Source of the DNA: SKHV01 sp963678565
Lineage (GTDB): Bacteria > Bacteroidota > Bacteroidia > Bacteroidales > Prolixibacteraceae
Assembly (NCBI GenBank): GCA_963678565.1
Contig: OY782875.1
Span: 2,170,001-2,234,000 of the forward strand
Length of the DNA stretch: 64,000 nt
Reading direction: 5' to 3'
Each line of letters begins with the position of its first letter. Within the stretch, counting starts at the first letter, position 1. A program made the translations under genes and the position numbers. Shown piece after piece: positions 36,880 to 46,067 of this stretch. Under the pieces are notes generated by a model that was not told the DNA's origin, searched no databases, and saw nothing but the letters and a program-made list of their open reading frames with translations.

Positions 36880-37448
36880 CAAGCAGTTAATAAAAAACTG
36901 CCTACAACTTATTTTATGTTTGGTAACTAAAAGTTGTGTGCAGGCGAGCTTTTTTGTTTGATTTTTATACTTACGTTTTTAAAATATCTACACTTAGCAT
37001 GCAAAAACAAATAATTGATTCTAAAAAGCTAAAGTGCCACAACAAATAAGTGTTGTTTGTTTATTTATCGATTAAAAGATTAAACAACCAAGAAAGAACT
37101 ACGATTAAGAGCTTTAAAAAGCGCGGGGCGTTCGTGTCCACAAGCACAAGGCAGTTTTTAGCTTTGAATAAAATTGCGGAATAAAGTTGCTCTTTAATTG
37201 AACTCGGATTTAAGTTTATAAAAAGTGCTGAACATGAAATAGAGTAGGGCGACTTAATTTATTATTTGTAATTGGACTCGTCTTAAACGTAATCAATAAT
37301 TTGTTTGCACCTATAAGCAACAAAGCACTGAATGTAAACTGAATAAATGTTAGGACAAATTAAGTTGCCCTACAAAGATTAAAAGTTTAAAAGAGCAATT
37401 TCTCCGACAAAACTTAGAGCAGCAATTACATAAAAATCTAATTGCTTG
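36880..37448 (-). repeat. gene-less repeat cassette A, copy 7
   Basis: 569 bp; hairpin at 36898-36943. Private features: ccctacaaagatt and gttaggacaaatt near the left end. Confidence 0.88.
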
Positions 37449-37573
37449 TAACGGCTCGAATATGCGTAGTGCGGGATTTCAAGGCTCTGCACTATCAAAC
37501 CGCTACGTTGTTTATTAAATGCTTTAAAGTTCAAATTGACCCAATCGCCCCGCATTACGTATATTTATTGTTA
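37449..37573 (-). repeat. attC-33 recombination site
   Basis: Singleton type (ctcgaatatgcgtagtgcggg / ccccgcattacgtatatttatt), strongly diverged from its neighbours yet the same length. Right core GTTAgtggctgg. Confidence 0.85.
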
Positions 37574-37583
37574 GTGGCTGGCA

Positions 37584-38210
37584 TTATTTACGTTCGTATT
37601 TTATCTCTCCTTTTTGAATATCTGGATAGTAATCCGCACTATAATTAATAAGTAAAGTGTCGATGTCCAAGTTATAATTACTTTTAAGTGGCCCCATAAA
37701 AATATCTGCTCGTATTATCTGCATAGTCAATGAGTCATTTGTGTAGTTATACTCATAAATTTCATTCTTGCGCTCAAACCTATTATTTGTCTTAAAAATC
37801 AAGGTGTCACTCTCCGAAATCCATGTGCCAATAAAATCATTTGGTTCAACGCAGCATAAAAGAATGTTCTCTCCTCTTTTACCATTAAAAAATTGCAGAT
37901 TATCTAAATCTTCAATCATCAAGTAATCCGTGTCTGATAGTTTTTCGTACTTGTGTTTTGAAGGAATAACGGCAATATATAAATTTCCATTATAGCTAAA
38001 CTCAATACTATCGTCTTCTATTTTATATAGAAATTCCTGTCCATTTATTAATACATCTGTCAAATTTTGGAAATCAAAGGTTTTTGAATAATCCTCATTA
38101 AAAGTCCATTTACCAAGTAAGGTTAGATTATCATTACTTTCTTCTTGCTCACAACTTGAGATTAGAACTATTATCAGTATCCCTTGTATCAGAAGCTTCA
38201 TATTTTTCAT
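37584..38210 (-). CDS. lipoprotein, lipocalin-like two-part hypothetical
   Basis: 208 aa. Lipoprotein signal MKLLIQGILIIVLISSCEQE. Two similar halves each begin with a G-x-W motif (LLGKWTFNEDYSKTF and FIGTWISESDTLIFKTNN), as in lipocalin-like/META-type lipoproteins of Bacteroidota. Ligand unknown. Confidence 0.7.
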   Translation of the reverse strand: MKNMKLLIQGILIIVLISSCEQEESNDNLTLLGKWTFNEDYSKTFDFQNLTDVLINGQEFLYKIEDDSIEFSYNGNLYIAVIPSKHKYEKLSDTDYLMIEDLDNLQFFNGKRGENILLCCVEPNDFIGTWISESDTLIFKTNNRFERKNEIYEYNYTNDSLTMQIIRADIFMGPLKSNYNLDIDTLLINYSADYYPDIQKGEIKYERK

Positions 38211-38277
38211 GTCTTTTTATCTTTGATTACTCTATCAGGATGATTGTTTTATTCTGTTGGTTGCGCCTGCTTGCCAC

Positions 38278-38404
38278 TAACGGTTGGTACATGTTGTCGG
38301 GGCGGATTTCGGAGAGCGTTCCTGTCCGAAGGACACGGAACTGCGATGCGAGAATCCGCAGTTGGCGTACCACCAAACCCCGCCCTGCAATATGTACTGT
38401 GTTA
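38278..38404 (-). repeat. attC-34 recombination site
   Basis: Family III. Left flank gccacTAAC matches GTTAgtggc; right core GTTAgcaaca. Confidence 0.9.
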
Positions 38405-38414
38405 GCAACAGTTT

Positions 38415-39239
38415 TTATATTTTGTTCAACAAATAATTTACAAAAGCAGAACAAGTTACAAGCATGAATCGAGCTTCTTCTAAATCAATTTTTACGCCTG
38501 TTTCCAATAAGCTGTGTCTTATTCCTCCTTCGTCCGATGTATATCCATATAATGCACTAAATGCTGTTTTTAGACTTCCTGGTATTTTATGAGTTTTTTC
38601 AATCTCTTTTAGAGCTTGTCCAAGTGTTGTCTTGTCATTTTTTGTAATAATCTTAGACAATGATTCAACAGCAGAAATAGACTCTTTTATTGAGTTTCTA
38701 AAATCTGGATTTTTTCTGTCTGAAAGTAATTCAACGGCAGTTTTTAAATGAGTCTTTACTGAATTATATTTATCAGAATTTTTTATTGCCTCTTCGATTT
38801 CAACAATCTCTTCCTTAGAATTAATTTCCACGAGTTTCCCATCAACAAACCTGTATGCAGACATTTCTCTTTTGAAAAAGGCATTGCAAACTTCTTGAAA
38901 TTGAGGATGATATTCAGAGGAAAACTCAACAAAGTCTAGAACTAAGTCCCAATCTGACTTATAGAACCATTTTCTTACAATTGGAATTGCGTCATATTCT
39001 GCAACTGTTCCATAGCTCATTGGTAAATTATCAATTGGATATTTTAAAAAATGAATCCATAAGTCTCTAAAATATTTTGTTAGTTCAGAATGCTCTTGGT
39101 AAGGTTTTTCATTACTTTTTGTCTCGATAATTAATTCGAGAATTAAAGTCCATAAAGAATTTAGCATTTCGGGACTTAAACCTTCTTTCTCAAGGTCGGT
39201 TTTGATGGTTCGTTTTCCTATTCGTTGCGAAAATCTCAT
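38415..39239 (-). CDS. AbiJ-type abortive-infection protein
   Basis: 274 aa. The N-terminal ~95 aa (MRFSQRIGKRTIKTDLEKEGLSPEMLNSLWTLI) match the AbiJ N-terminal domain 4 pattern, in which F-S-x-R-x-G leads into a L-x-x-x-L-W motif. The C-terminal half carries the HEPN-like block found with it: NSIKESISAVESLSKII and YGYTSDEGGIRHSLLE. Likely a stand-alone anti-phage abortive-infection effector. Single-gene cassette. Confidence 0.78.
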   Translation of the reverse strand: MRFSQRIGKRTIKTDLEKEGLSPEMLNSLWTLILELIIETKSNEKPYQEHSELTKYFRDLWIHFLKYPIDNLPMSYGTVAEYDAIPIVRKWFYKSDWDLVLDFVEFSSEYHPQFQEVCNAFFKREMSAYRFVDGKLVEINSKEEIVEIEEAIKNSDKYNSVKTHLKTAVELLSDRKNPDFRNSIKESISAVESLSKIITKNDKTTLGQALKEIEKTHKIPGSLKTAFSALYGYTSDEGGIRHSLLETGVKIDLEEARFMLVTCSAFVNYLLNKI

Positions 39240-39268
39240 ATTTATTGGTCTTTATTCAAAATTGTTGC

Positions 39269-39394
39269 TAACGGTGAATTATATGGTGTCGTAGCGGATT
39301 GTGGGTGATTGTTTGTCCGTGAGGATTAAGACAATCAAGCAGGAATACGAGCTACACACACCACCGAAACCGCTATGCAATATATAAAATGTTG
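39269..39394 (-). repeat. attC-35 recombination site
   Basis: Family VI. Left flank attgttgcTAAC matches GTTAgcaaca; right core GTTGggcaac. Confidence 0.88.
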
Positions 39395-39405
39395 GGCAAC
39401 GTAAT

Positions 39406-40866
39406 TTATTGGTCTAAAAGTTTATTAATTTGTTCTTTTATTAAATATTCACTAGAACTTAGAGCGTCCCTCTCTATAATTTTTCCATTCTTATCTATTA
39501 AAACATAATGAGGAATACCATCAATCTGAAAAATATCGGAGCATACATTGTACTGGTCTGATGTCAATAAGTAATGATCTCCATTTATTCTCAATTCGTC
39601 TATTTTTTCTTTCCAGATTGCTTCAGGACTTTCTACACCTAAATAAATAAAGTTAATATCCTGACCAGCGTAGTCTAATTGCAACGAATTTGAATATTGC
39701 ATTTCATGTAAGCATGGACCGCACCAAGTAGCCCAAAAGTCTATATAAATAACTTTCCCAGCATGCTTGGTAAGTATAGAATCAATTAACGTAGATATTT
39801 CGGTATTGGTATAATATGAAAAGTATTGTTCTATATGATCGCTTAAGATCTCTTTATGTTTATTGCTATAAACATCCAATATAATTGAGCGCATTTTTTC
39901 ATTTTTAACATATTTAAAAAAAGTTGATAAATTAGCTTCAACGACCTCAAATTGTTTCCATTCAATTAATTGATAAAAGAGTTTTACCATTTGAATTTCT
40001 CTCATGACACCATCGGTCGATTGAATAATTGTATTCGCAAACATCGTATACGCATGTTTTAAATCTTTGCTGCTTGTCAATTCAGGATTTTGTTTTACAG
40101 TTTGTTTCGATAAAAAAAGAAAGACCTCATTCACAGCATCGTTTGCAGAGGAACTCATAAACATTTTCGTATCAAAACTATTGTTATTTACAGGCTGATT
40201 TAATTCTATATTATTTGAGGTATGGATAGCCAAAAAATGATCATCAAATAAGAAATCATAATACTCCATTGGGATTTCTTTATTAGGATTAAACATTTTG
40301 TATCGCATTAAATCGTCAATCGTTCTATACCGATATTTATATTGTGTCCATTCAATTAATTCCGGGCTTGAATTTTGTTTGGAAAAATAATCCTCAAGCA
40401 GGCTATCTGTTTCTGCTTGCATTCTGAAAATCTCCTCTTTGTATTCAAGAGGTTCAAGGTTGTCTTGTGCCTTACTTACTTTTGAAAAAAGCTCAAATCG
40501 ACCTCTGATACTAAACAATTGAATCTCGTTATTAAGGGTTGAATGATCAGCGAAAAAACGGATGGATTTGTTCGTTATTTCTAAATGTAAACTATCACCA
40601 GGAGCTGCAAAGTAGGTAAATAGTTCATCGTCATATTTTAAGTAATTGTCGTGAGGATAAAACTGATTATATTCAAGAATAAACTCTCCATTTTTATTGA
40701 TTCGCTTAGTATAAATTTCTCGGTCTTCTTTGAATAGATTATTGACAATAAACTTGATGGTTTTTGCTGTAGGATTATGCACCTTACCCGTTATCACTAT
40801 TTTTTCCTGCGCGAAAGAAAACATATAGGAAATCAAGAATAGGAACAAAAGAAGATTTTTTTTCAT
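39406..40866 (-). CDS. TlpA-like thioredoxin-domain secreted protein
   Basis: 486 aa. Signal peptide MKKNLLLFLFLISYMFSFAQ. An N-terminal beta domain like DUF4369 (VITGKVHNPTAKTIKFIVNN) is followed by a helical middle and a C-terminal thioredoxin fold with VIYIDFWATWCGPCLHEM (C-G-P-C) and GIPHYVLIDKNGKIIER. Periplasmic thiol-disulfide oxidoreductase; paralogue of the protein at 19336-20874 but with the canonical active site. Confidence 0.87.
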   Translation of the reverse strand: MKKNLLLFLFLISYMFSFAQEKIVITGKVHNPTAKTIKFIVNNLFKEDREIYTKRINKNGEFILEYNQFYPHDNYLKYDDELFTYFAAPGDSLHLEITNKSIRFFADHSTLNNEIQLFSIRGRFELFSKVSKAQDNLEPLEYKEEIFRMQAETDSLLEDYFSKQNSSPELIEWTQYKYRYRTIDDLMRYKMFNPNKEIPMEYYDFLFDDHFLAIHTSNNIELNQPVNNNSFDTKMFMSSSANDAVNEVFLFLSKQTVKQNPELTSSKDLKHAYTMFANTIIQSTDGVMREIQMVKLFYQLIEWKQFEVVEANLSTFFKYVKNEKMRSIILDVYSNKHKEILSDHIEQYFSYYTNTEISTLIDSILTKHAGKVIYIDFWATWCGPCLHEMQYSNSLQLDYAGQDINFIYLGVESPEAIWKEKIDELRINGDHYLLTSDQYNVCSDIFQIDGIPHYVLIDKNGKIIERDALSSSEYLIKEQINKLLDQ

Positions 40867-40911
40867 AGTAATAATTGGTTATTTAGTTTGTAAGTCAGTT
40901 TTATGGTGCCC

Positions 40912-41038
40912 AAACGGTTGGTACATGTTGTCGGGGCGGATTTCGGAGAGCGTTCCTGTCCGAAGGACATGGAACTGCGAAACGAGAATCCGCAGTTGGC
41001 GTACCACCGAACCCCGCCCTGCAATATGTACTGTGTTA
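40912..41038 (-). repeat. attC-36 recombination site
   Basis: Family III. Left core is AAACgg instead of CAACgg; flank gtgcccaAAC pairs with GTTGggcaac apart from that base. Right core GTTAgctgctg. Confidence 0.88.
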
Positions 41039-41045
41039 GCTGCTG

Positions 41046-42065
41046 TTATTTATTTTTACAATTTTTCATTATTAATTCATCGACATTCATTTCCCCAGAA
41101 GCCTTTACTTTTTCTAAACTTTCGCAAGCAGCCTCTCTATTTCCTAATTTCATTTCACAAATTGCTTTTTGGTAAATAATTTCAGTATTGTCAGGAGATT
41201 TTTCTAATGCCAGCTCAAAATATCTAAGCGCTTTTATAAATTCCTTGTTGTCAAGTGCAGTTTTTCCCTTCTTTGAAAAGTCATACATTGGAAGGAATTT
41301 ATTTGAAGAAATAAACTTAAACTCCATTCTCATCTGGACATCCACTTTTTCTCCGTTCAATTCCGCAGGAATCCATAGTTTTTTTGATTTATCCAATGCT
41401 TTTAAAAATTGTTTTTCAAATCTATTGTTAATATTTTCAAGAATTTGAATGTCGCTTATTTCTCCATCTTTTGTTACTATAAAAGTTGAAACAAAGAGGT
41501 TATTTGTAGACATTACCGCGCTTCTTTCAGGAATTTTTTCCGAACAAAAGTCATAGAAAGATTTGTTCCCTGAAAATTTAGGATGAATCTTCTCAGATGC
41601 CTTGTAAACAGTGTCATTTCCATTAATACATAAAATGTCGAAAGGAGTTAAAGGGAGTTGGTTCTGATAAATTTTTTCATTTACGAAATTATATTTTAAG
41701 CAATTCTCTTCATCAAATCCATTATTCCCTTTTTGTATAAGTACTAACTCGTCATTTGATATTCTCTCAATTTGAAAACTATTAATAATAAAACCATAAG
41801 AATTTTTTATTTGAAGAATATTTGAACTTCTCTCAAAAGTTAATACAGTTCCTTTGTCATCAAATTTGACACTCATGAAAAGTCTATTTGGTTTCTCAAA
41901 GGAATATCTAAGAAATTGATATTTTATGGCATTATCGTCTGGAATTTCGGTGTCGTTTAAAAACGTTACACTGTTTTTTATCCAGTCACTATATATCTCT
42001 TGTGCGTCTAATTTTGTCCAAGTGCAGATAAAAATAATGAAAGTAGTGAGTAAGATATTTTTCAT
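41046..42065 (-). CDS. secreted protein with TonB C-terminal-like domain and TPRs
   Basis: 339 aa. Signal peptide MKNILLTTFIIFICTWTKLDAQ. Residues about 190-255 resemble the TonB C-terminal fold (VSTFIVTKDGEISDIQILEN, FLKALDKSKKLWIPAELNGE, VQMRMEFKFI). Residues 265-335 hold two TPR units (ALRYFELALEKSPDNTEIIY, then CEMKLGNREAACESLEKV). A periplasmic adaptor rather than a true TonB, because there is no N-terminal anchor. Confidence 0.75.
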   Translation of the reverse strand: MKNILLTTFIIFICTWTKLDAQEIYSDWIKNSVTFLNDTEIPDDNAIKYQFLRYSFEKPNRLFMSVKFDDKGTVLTFERSSNILQIKNSYGFIINSFQIERISNDELVLIQKGNNGFDEENCLKYNFVNEKIYQNQLPLTPFDILCINGNDTVYKASEKIHPKFSGNKSFYDFCSEKIPERSAVMSTNNLFVSTFIVTKDGEISDIQILENINNRFEKQFLKALDKSKKLWIPAELNGEKVDVQMRMEFKFISSNKFLPMYDFSKKGKTALDNKEFIKALRYFELALEKSPDNTEIIYQKAICEMKLGNREAACESLEKVKASGEMNVDELIMKNCKNK

Positions 42066-42107
42066 GTATTTATGTCAGGTTATTTGATTTAAGTTCATAA
42101 TAGCAGC

Positions 42108-42234
42108 TAACGGAAAATTATAAGTTACGTAGGGGAATTTGGAGCCGCTATCCTGTCGACCGTGACCACTGAACTTGGCAAAAGCACCAAAGCCCGCAAC
42201 CCACTGAAACCCCTATGGAATTTATAAAATGTTA
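42108..42234 (-). repeat. attC-37 recombination site
   Basis: Family VI (gttacgtaggggaatttgg / acccctatggaatttataa). Left flank agcagcTAAC matches GTTAgctgct; right core GTTAtagcc. Confidence 0.88.
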
Positions 42235-42246
42235 TAGCCAGTTTTT

Positions 42247-43689
42247 TTATTTTCGTATCAAATCTAAATATTTGATTGTATCAACTTTTACTAACTCATT
42301 ATTGTATATAGAATCCTTTTTAGTTTTTAAGTATTTTTTCAAAATCACTTCTTTATTTATAGGATCTATAATATAATCATTGGATTCATAATATTCTCCT
42401 TCATCTTCCCAAATACAACTTGATATATCACTTTTATAAAGCACATTAAGATATCTGAGGTCTGTAATTTGACCTAACCAGAAGCTACCCCATGAGTATC
42501 CGCCATCAAAACCTTCTGTTTTCCCTATAATTATATGTTTATTTTCATTAATTGCCCAAATAGTATCAATACTTAACGCGCCAATGCCAACGTTGAATGA
42601 TGTGTCAAGAATTGAATAAAGCTTATAATACTCATCCTCCTTTGTCCAAATTGTCATTATATGCTGTCTTTGCTCAAATCCTAAATCTGGAATTACAAAA
42701 AGAAACTTATTGTCAAAAGTATTTGGTATTTCATTACAAGCTCTATGCAAAGAATAACCAAGTGGAAGGTTATTTCTTAAATCTAAATTTTTATAGAATA
42801 TTTTTTCAAAACGATTACTTAAAATATTCCAGTAAAAATCATGTCTAACAATACATGAAAACTTATTAATTGAATCTACATGAATTTTTTGAATTACTGA
42901 ATCAGAGATATGTGCTCGCTGATGTAATCCCATTTCAATTAATTCCTCTTTAAAAGGTTGTAGATCATAATAAGTAAGTTCATCAAAAATAGATGTGTCC
43001 GATAATATTTTTGTTTTTGATGGAGAATCTATAAGTCTACTTGTTAATTCAATAAAACTGTTGTAATAATTTGTCGAGTCATTTTTCCTAAATTCTCGAT
43101 ATTGGTTATTTGGTTTTTGTAGCTGTCTAATTGACCAATGGTAATCAGATAATAGCTCCTCTATCTTGATTTTAAATTCATCGTCTTCTCCTTCTTTTAA
43201 GAATAAGGGGAGGTGGCGACATAATTCTCTTATCCTTTTATCTTGCTCGTTATCATAGTAGTCGATATCATAATAAAACTTTACAAATTTTTCATTTCTT
43301 GAAAAAGTCATATAAGTTTTAAATTCATTTGTCCTATTAAAATAATATTTTCCATATGTCGTAATACCATAAACTCCTTCACTTTCTCCTGATTCGTTTT
43401 CCTCATTATATAACGTATTCTCAAGGGAAAATATCATTGAATCATTCTCTAGAATTTGAAAGCTAAAGGACAAACTTGCACTAGTTTTTTCTCTAACCTT
43501 AAGTTTGTATTTACATGAATTGTAATATGTTTCATATTTGAAAACTTTGGTGCTGTCAAGGTAAGACTTTGTTGTTTCAATTGAATCTTGATATATTCTC
43601 TTTTCTTTAAAATCAATATTACTTTTTTTCTCATTTTTATAAAATGCGAATGCAAGAAGTATAACAATTAAATTAAGTAGTTTGTGCAT
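42247..43689 (-). CDS. large secreted/anchored hypothetical protein
   Basis: 480 aa. Short hydrophobic N-terminus (MHKLLNLIVILLAFAFYKNEKK), a signal or anchor. Tyrosine-, aspartate- and glutamate-rich throughout; no recognised domain, although VIPDLGFEQRQHIMTIW to SWGSFWLGQITDL looks like a compact beta module. The longest single protein outside the giant cassettes with no family match. Confidence 0.65.
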   Translation of the reverse strand: MHKLLNLIVILLAFAFYKNEKKSNIDFKEKRIYQDSIETTKSYLDSTKVFKYETYYNSCKYKLKVREKTSASLSFSFQILENDSMIFSLENTLYNEENESGESEGVYGITTYGKYYFNRTNEFKTYMTFSRNEKFVKFYYDIDYYDNEQDKRIRELCRHLPLFLKEGEDDEFKIKIEELLSDYHWSIRQLQKPNNQYREFRKNDSTNYYNSFIELTSRLIDSPSKTKILSDTSIFDELTYYDLQPFKEELIEMGLHQRAHISDSVIQKIHVDSINKFSCIVRHDFYWNILSNRFEKIFYKNLDLRNNLPLGYSLHRACNEIPNTFDNKFLFVIPDLGFEQRQHIMTIWTKEDEYYKLYSILDTSFNVGIGALSIDTIWAINENKHIIIGKTEGFDGGYSWGSFWLGQITDLRYLNVLYKSDISSCIWEDEGEYYESNDYIIDPINKEVILKKYLKTKKDSIYNNELVKVDTIKYLDLIRK

Positions 43690-43713
43690 ATGTGCATGAT
43701 TTTAAATTGGCTA

Positions 43714-43840
43714 TAACGGTTGGTACATGTTGTCGGGGCGGATTTCGGAGAGCGTTCCTGTCCGAAGGACACGGAACTGCGATGCGAGAATCCGCAGTTG
43801 GCGTACCACTGTACCCCGCCCTGCAATATGTACTGTGTTG
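43714..43840 (-). repeat. attC-38 recombination site
   Basis: Family III. Left flank ggctaTAAC matches GTTAtagcc; right core GTTGtgtgcc. Confidence 0.9.
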
Positions 43841-43851
43841 TGTGCCGTTTT

Positions 43852-44238
43852 TTATTCTTTATTTAACTCATTTAAATATTTCGTAATTCCTATTAATCTT
43901 TGTTTTGTCCAAAATATATAAGTTTTATGATAGTCTGAGTCAGTTCGTTTCTTTAAGAAAGGGGCATCAAATGTGATGTTGTCTCTAGCTTCGGTAAAAA
44001 GATTATAAAACCATCTGAAGATTGGATTTTTTATTCTTTTAACTTCATATTTTAGTCCTTGTTTTGCAAGTTCGGTTGTTGTGTCATTAAAGTCCAGATT
44101 AATTATTTCGATGAAATTTGTTGCACATCTTTTCTTAAAGTCTGTCACCTCGTCGAGATTTACAGAATCCTTGTTTAAAAGACCGTCTGAATCCTTTACT
44201 AAAACCTTTAATTCAGATATGCTTTTACTAATTGTCAT
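43852..44238 (-). CDS. hypothetical protein, soluble
   Basis: 128 aa (MTISKSISELKVLVKDSDGLL...). Helical and charged; WFYNLFTEARDN and YIFWTKQRLIGITKYLNEL in the second half. Start overlaps the preceding gene's stop by 11 bp (44228-44238), so the pair is translationally coupled. Confidence 0.62.
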   Translation of the reverse strand: MTISKSISELKVLVKDSDGLLNKDSVNLDEVTDFKKRCATNFIEIINLDFNDTTTELAKQGLKYEVKRIKNPIFRWFYNLFTEARDNITFDAPFLKKRTDSDYHKTYIFWTKQRLIGITKYLNELNKE

Positions 44239-44749
44239 TTTCTTTGATAATCTTTTTTACATCTAAGTTTAACACAATACTATTATCCAAACACCAAAGC
44301 TTTAAATCATTTTGTAACTGTTTGTCGTATAGGTCGTCAAATCGAATATGGCTATTATCTTTTAGCTTTATTTGGTAATAATTTGAATGTACATCCACAT
44401 CTCCTCCCATAAATGCAGCTGCTGGTCGAAACTCTGTTTTTATCTCATGGACTAAATCAATACTCTCTATAGAACTGGCATTTATATTGTTCTTTTTATA
44501 TCCGTTTACCATTTTCCCCAAACAGATATAATTTTTAAATATTGAAATAGGTTTTGTTGTTTTGAGTGTCCGATAACCAAGGTATGCAAATGAAAAGAAC
44601 AGAAGAGATAAAAGCAAGTTCTTTGGAAAAGTTGAGATGCCCAATAGCATTAGAAGTCCAAAAACAACAAGAACTCCTGCAACGGTGAAGTGCTTGTAGT
44701 TATTATAAAACTTAAGCTGATGATATGTTATTGAGTTATTCCTTTTCAT
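44228..44749 (-). CDS. membrane protein with PH-like domain
   Basis: 173 aa. Two membrane segments (residues about 19-38 and 44-61) then about 100 aa with NASSIESIDLVHEIKTEFRP and YYQIKLKDNSHIRFDDLYD, a pattern of bacterial PH-like cytoplasmic tails. First gene of a two-gene cassette. Confidence 0.62.
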   Translation of the reverse strand: MKRNNSITYHQLKFYNNYKHFTVAGVLVVFGLLMLLGISTFPKNLLLSLLFFSFAYLGYRTLKTTKPISIFKNYICLGKMVNGYKKNNINASSIESIDLVHEIKTEFRPAAAFMGGDVDVHSNYYQIKLKDNSHIRFDDLYDKQLQNDLKLWCLDNSIVLNLDVKKIIKENDN

Positions 44750-44792
44750 TCTGGTTTTTCATCTTTGAAATACGCTGTTTTAAAATGGCACA

Positions 44793-44918
44793 CAACGGTA
44801 AATTGTATGTTGTCGGTGCGGATTTCGAAGAGCGGTAGTGTCGACCGACACTAGTGCTAGAGAAAGGAGCAAAGGCAACTTGTATTGCTGAACCCGCACT
44901 GCAATATACAACATGTTA
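44793..44918 (-). repeat. attC-39 recombination site
   Basis: Family I (tip gcggtagtgtcgaccgacactagtgc, a stem change on both arms). Left flank ggcacaCAAC matches GTTGtgtgcc; right core GTTAgcaactggg opens giant cassette 1. Confidence 0.9.
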
Positions 44919-44989
44919 GCAACTGGGTTATGTTTTTTTCTTTTGACGTTTATTAGATGCACTAAAATTTATGTGCGGTTGGTTACTTG

Positions 44990-45007
44990 ATGCCACGCGA
45001 GTGGCAT
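44990..45007 (+). repeat. GNRA-type hairpin at right end of giant cassette 1
   Basis: atgccac-gcga-gtggcat, a perfect 7-bp stem with a GNRA-pattern loop on the plus strand, followed by aagtgggagag. The same stem with loop gaga lies at 55140-55157 in giant cassette 2. Confidence 0.6.
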
Positions 45008-45120
45008 AAGTGGGAGAGTGGTGTAAGCTTATTGGCAAGCTTTGGTTTTGTGTGTTGGATTTGCGGGGCTTGGCAATGTGCTTGCACTTTGTGTTGGATT
45101 TTTTAATTCGCTATAAATTA

Positions 45121-45330
45121 AAGCTTCCGCCATGTCGAAACATCTTTCCGATTCCTTGAAATTAGTTTCCGCCTTATATAAATGGGCTTCCGTGTGCTCT
45201 AAATTGGCTTCCGCCTTATTGAAATACCTTTCCGCCTGATTTAAATTGGTTTCCTTTTGCTTGAATAAGGCTTCCGCCTTGTTGAAATGAACTTCCGCTT
45301 TCTAAAGACAGGTTTCCGCCTTCTTTAGTG
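45121..45330 (-). repeat. 21-bp periodic tract
   Basis: Ten units whose ttcc core recurs exactly every 21 bp (45125, 45146, 45167, 45188, 45209, 45230, 45251, 45272, 45293, 45314). On the minus strand one frame reads heptads such as KAEVHFN, KAEALFK, QAERYFN, KAEANLE and KAETNFK, with one TAG stop. It is either a decayed heptad-repeat coding region or a DNA tract with two-helical-turn spacing. Confidence 0.8.
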
Positions 45331-45433
45331 TTTTTTCGACTTTATGAATTTAACAAGCGGAGTTCTATTGCTAAAATTCCGCTTGAATTTGTTGTTCTTC
45401 GGCTTCGTTTACTTCTTTTCAAATGATTAATTA

Positions 45434-45685
45434 TTAAGCTTCGGCTGTTGTTTTGCTTGCTGCATTCATGGTCGCTACGACATTGGAGAAGGTGAACATT
45501 GATTTCTTCAATGGATCGTTGAGATAATAGTTGGATGCAATTTTGCAAATTCCAATGATTTCGTTGTATATCTGGTTGAATGCTGTGATCGCTTCATCGG
45601 ATATGGCAATTGTTGACTTTTTTAAGTTTTCTTGTGTTGTATCTGCTTCTTTTAATTGATCGGCATAGGCAATGTATAGTCAATA
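45434..45685 (-). pseudogene. truncated hypothetical protein gene (C-terminal ~83 codons)
   Basis: Minus frame reading LYIAYADQLKEADTTQE, then ISDEAITAFNQIYNEIIGIC and LNDPLKKSMFTFSNVV, to TAA at 45434. It has good codon structure but no start: the 5' part is replaced by the gtgcacaaagtttt box shared with cassette B. Helical; family not recognised. It suggests that giant cassette 1 was assembled by recombination that cut this gene. Confidence 0.6.
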
Positions 45686-45834
45686 TAAATAGGGGTGCAC
45701 AAAGTTTTCCTCAGTCACAGACGGGGATTGGTTTAGCGACCTACAATATACTTGAAAAGGGGTTTAAATTCAATTTAAATTAATTGGAGGATCTTGGTGT
45801 TTTGTAAGGGGTGCTTGAGTATTAAAGTATCATA

Positions 45835-46062
45835 CTAAAATTCTCTTTTGATGTTTTTTATAACCCTCGCATTAAACTCTGGGCAACATGCATTAACTCT
45901 GTATCTTGGGTGTCCATAGCCATCATCAACAAAATCGATTAAAGTATCGCGGTTGCATTTACGACAATGCATCCCTTTAATACGTGGTTTCATTTCATCT
46001 CTTTGTTCTCTAGCTTCTCTGTTTAGGTGTGCGCTGCCAAGTTTTATGTCAAATTTTATCAT
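45835..46062 (-). CDS. small zinc-binding-type protein
   Basis: 75 aa. MHCRKCNRDTLIDF contains C-x2-C and a later NACCPEF supplies two more Cys, a likely four-Cys zinc site. Basic C-terminus (VIKNIKREF). Start 5 nt downstream of the ASCH-like gene stop, so same transcript. May bind nucleic acid. Confidence 0.65.
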   Translation of the reverse strand: MIKFDIKLGSAHLNREAREQRDEMKPRIKGMHCRKCNRDTLIDFVDDGYGHPRYRVNACCPEFNARVIKNIKREF

Positions 46063-46067
46063 CGTCT

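Noticed and set aside
36745..36930. A plus-strand frame (MLEKGAEATNKAVHRT...) open across family I attC and the start of cassette A in most copies.
   Set aside because: It crosses the recombination site, is frame-shifted in copy 4 (around 30010), has no ribosome-binding site, and is expected from recent duplication alone.
45342..45548. Minus frame MQNCIQLLSQRSIEEINV in giant cassette 1.
   Set aside because: It is out of frame with the well-formed truncated gene reading on the same strand at 45434-45685.
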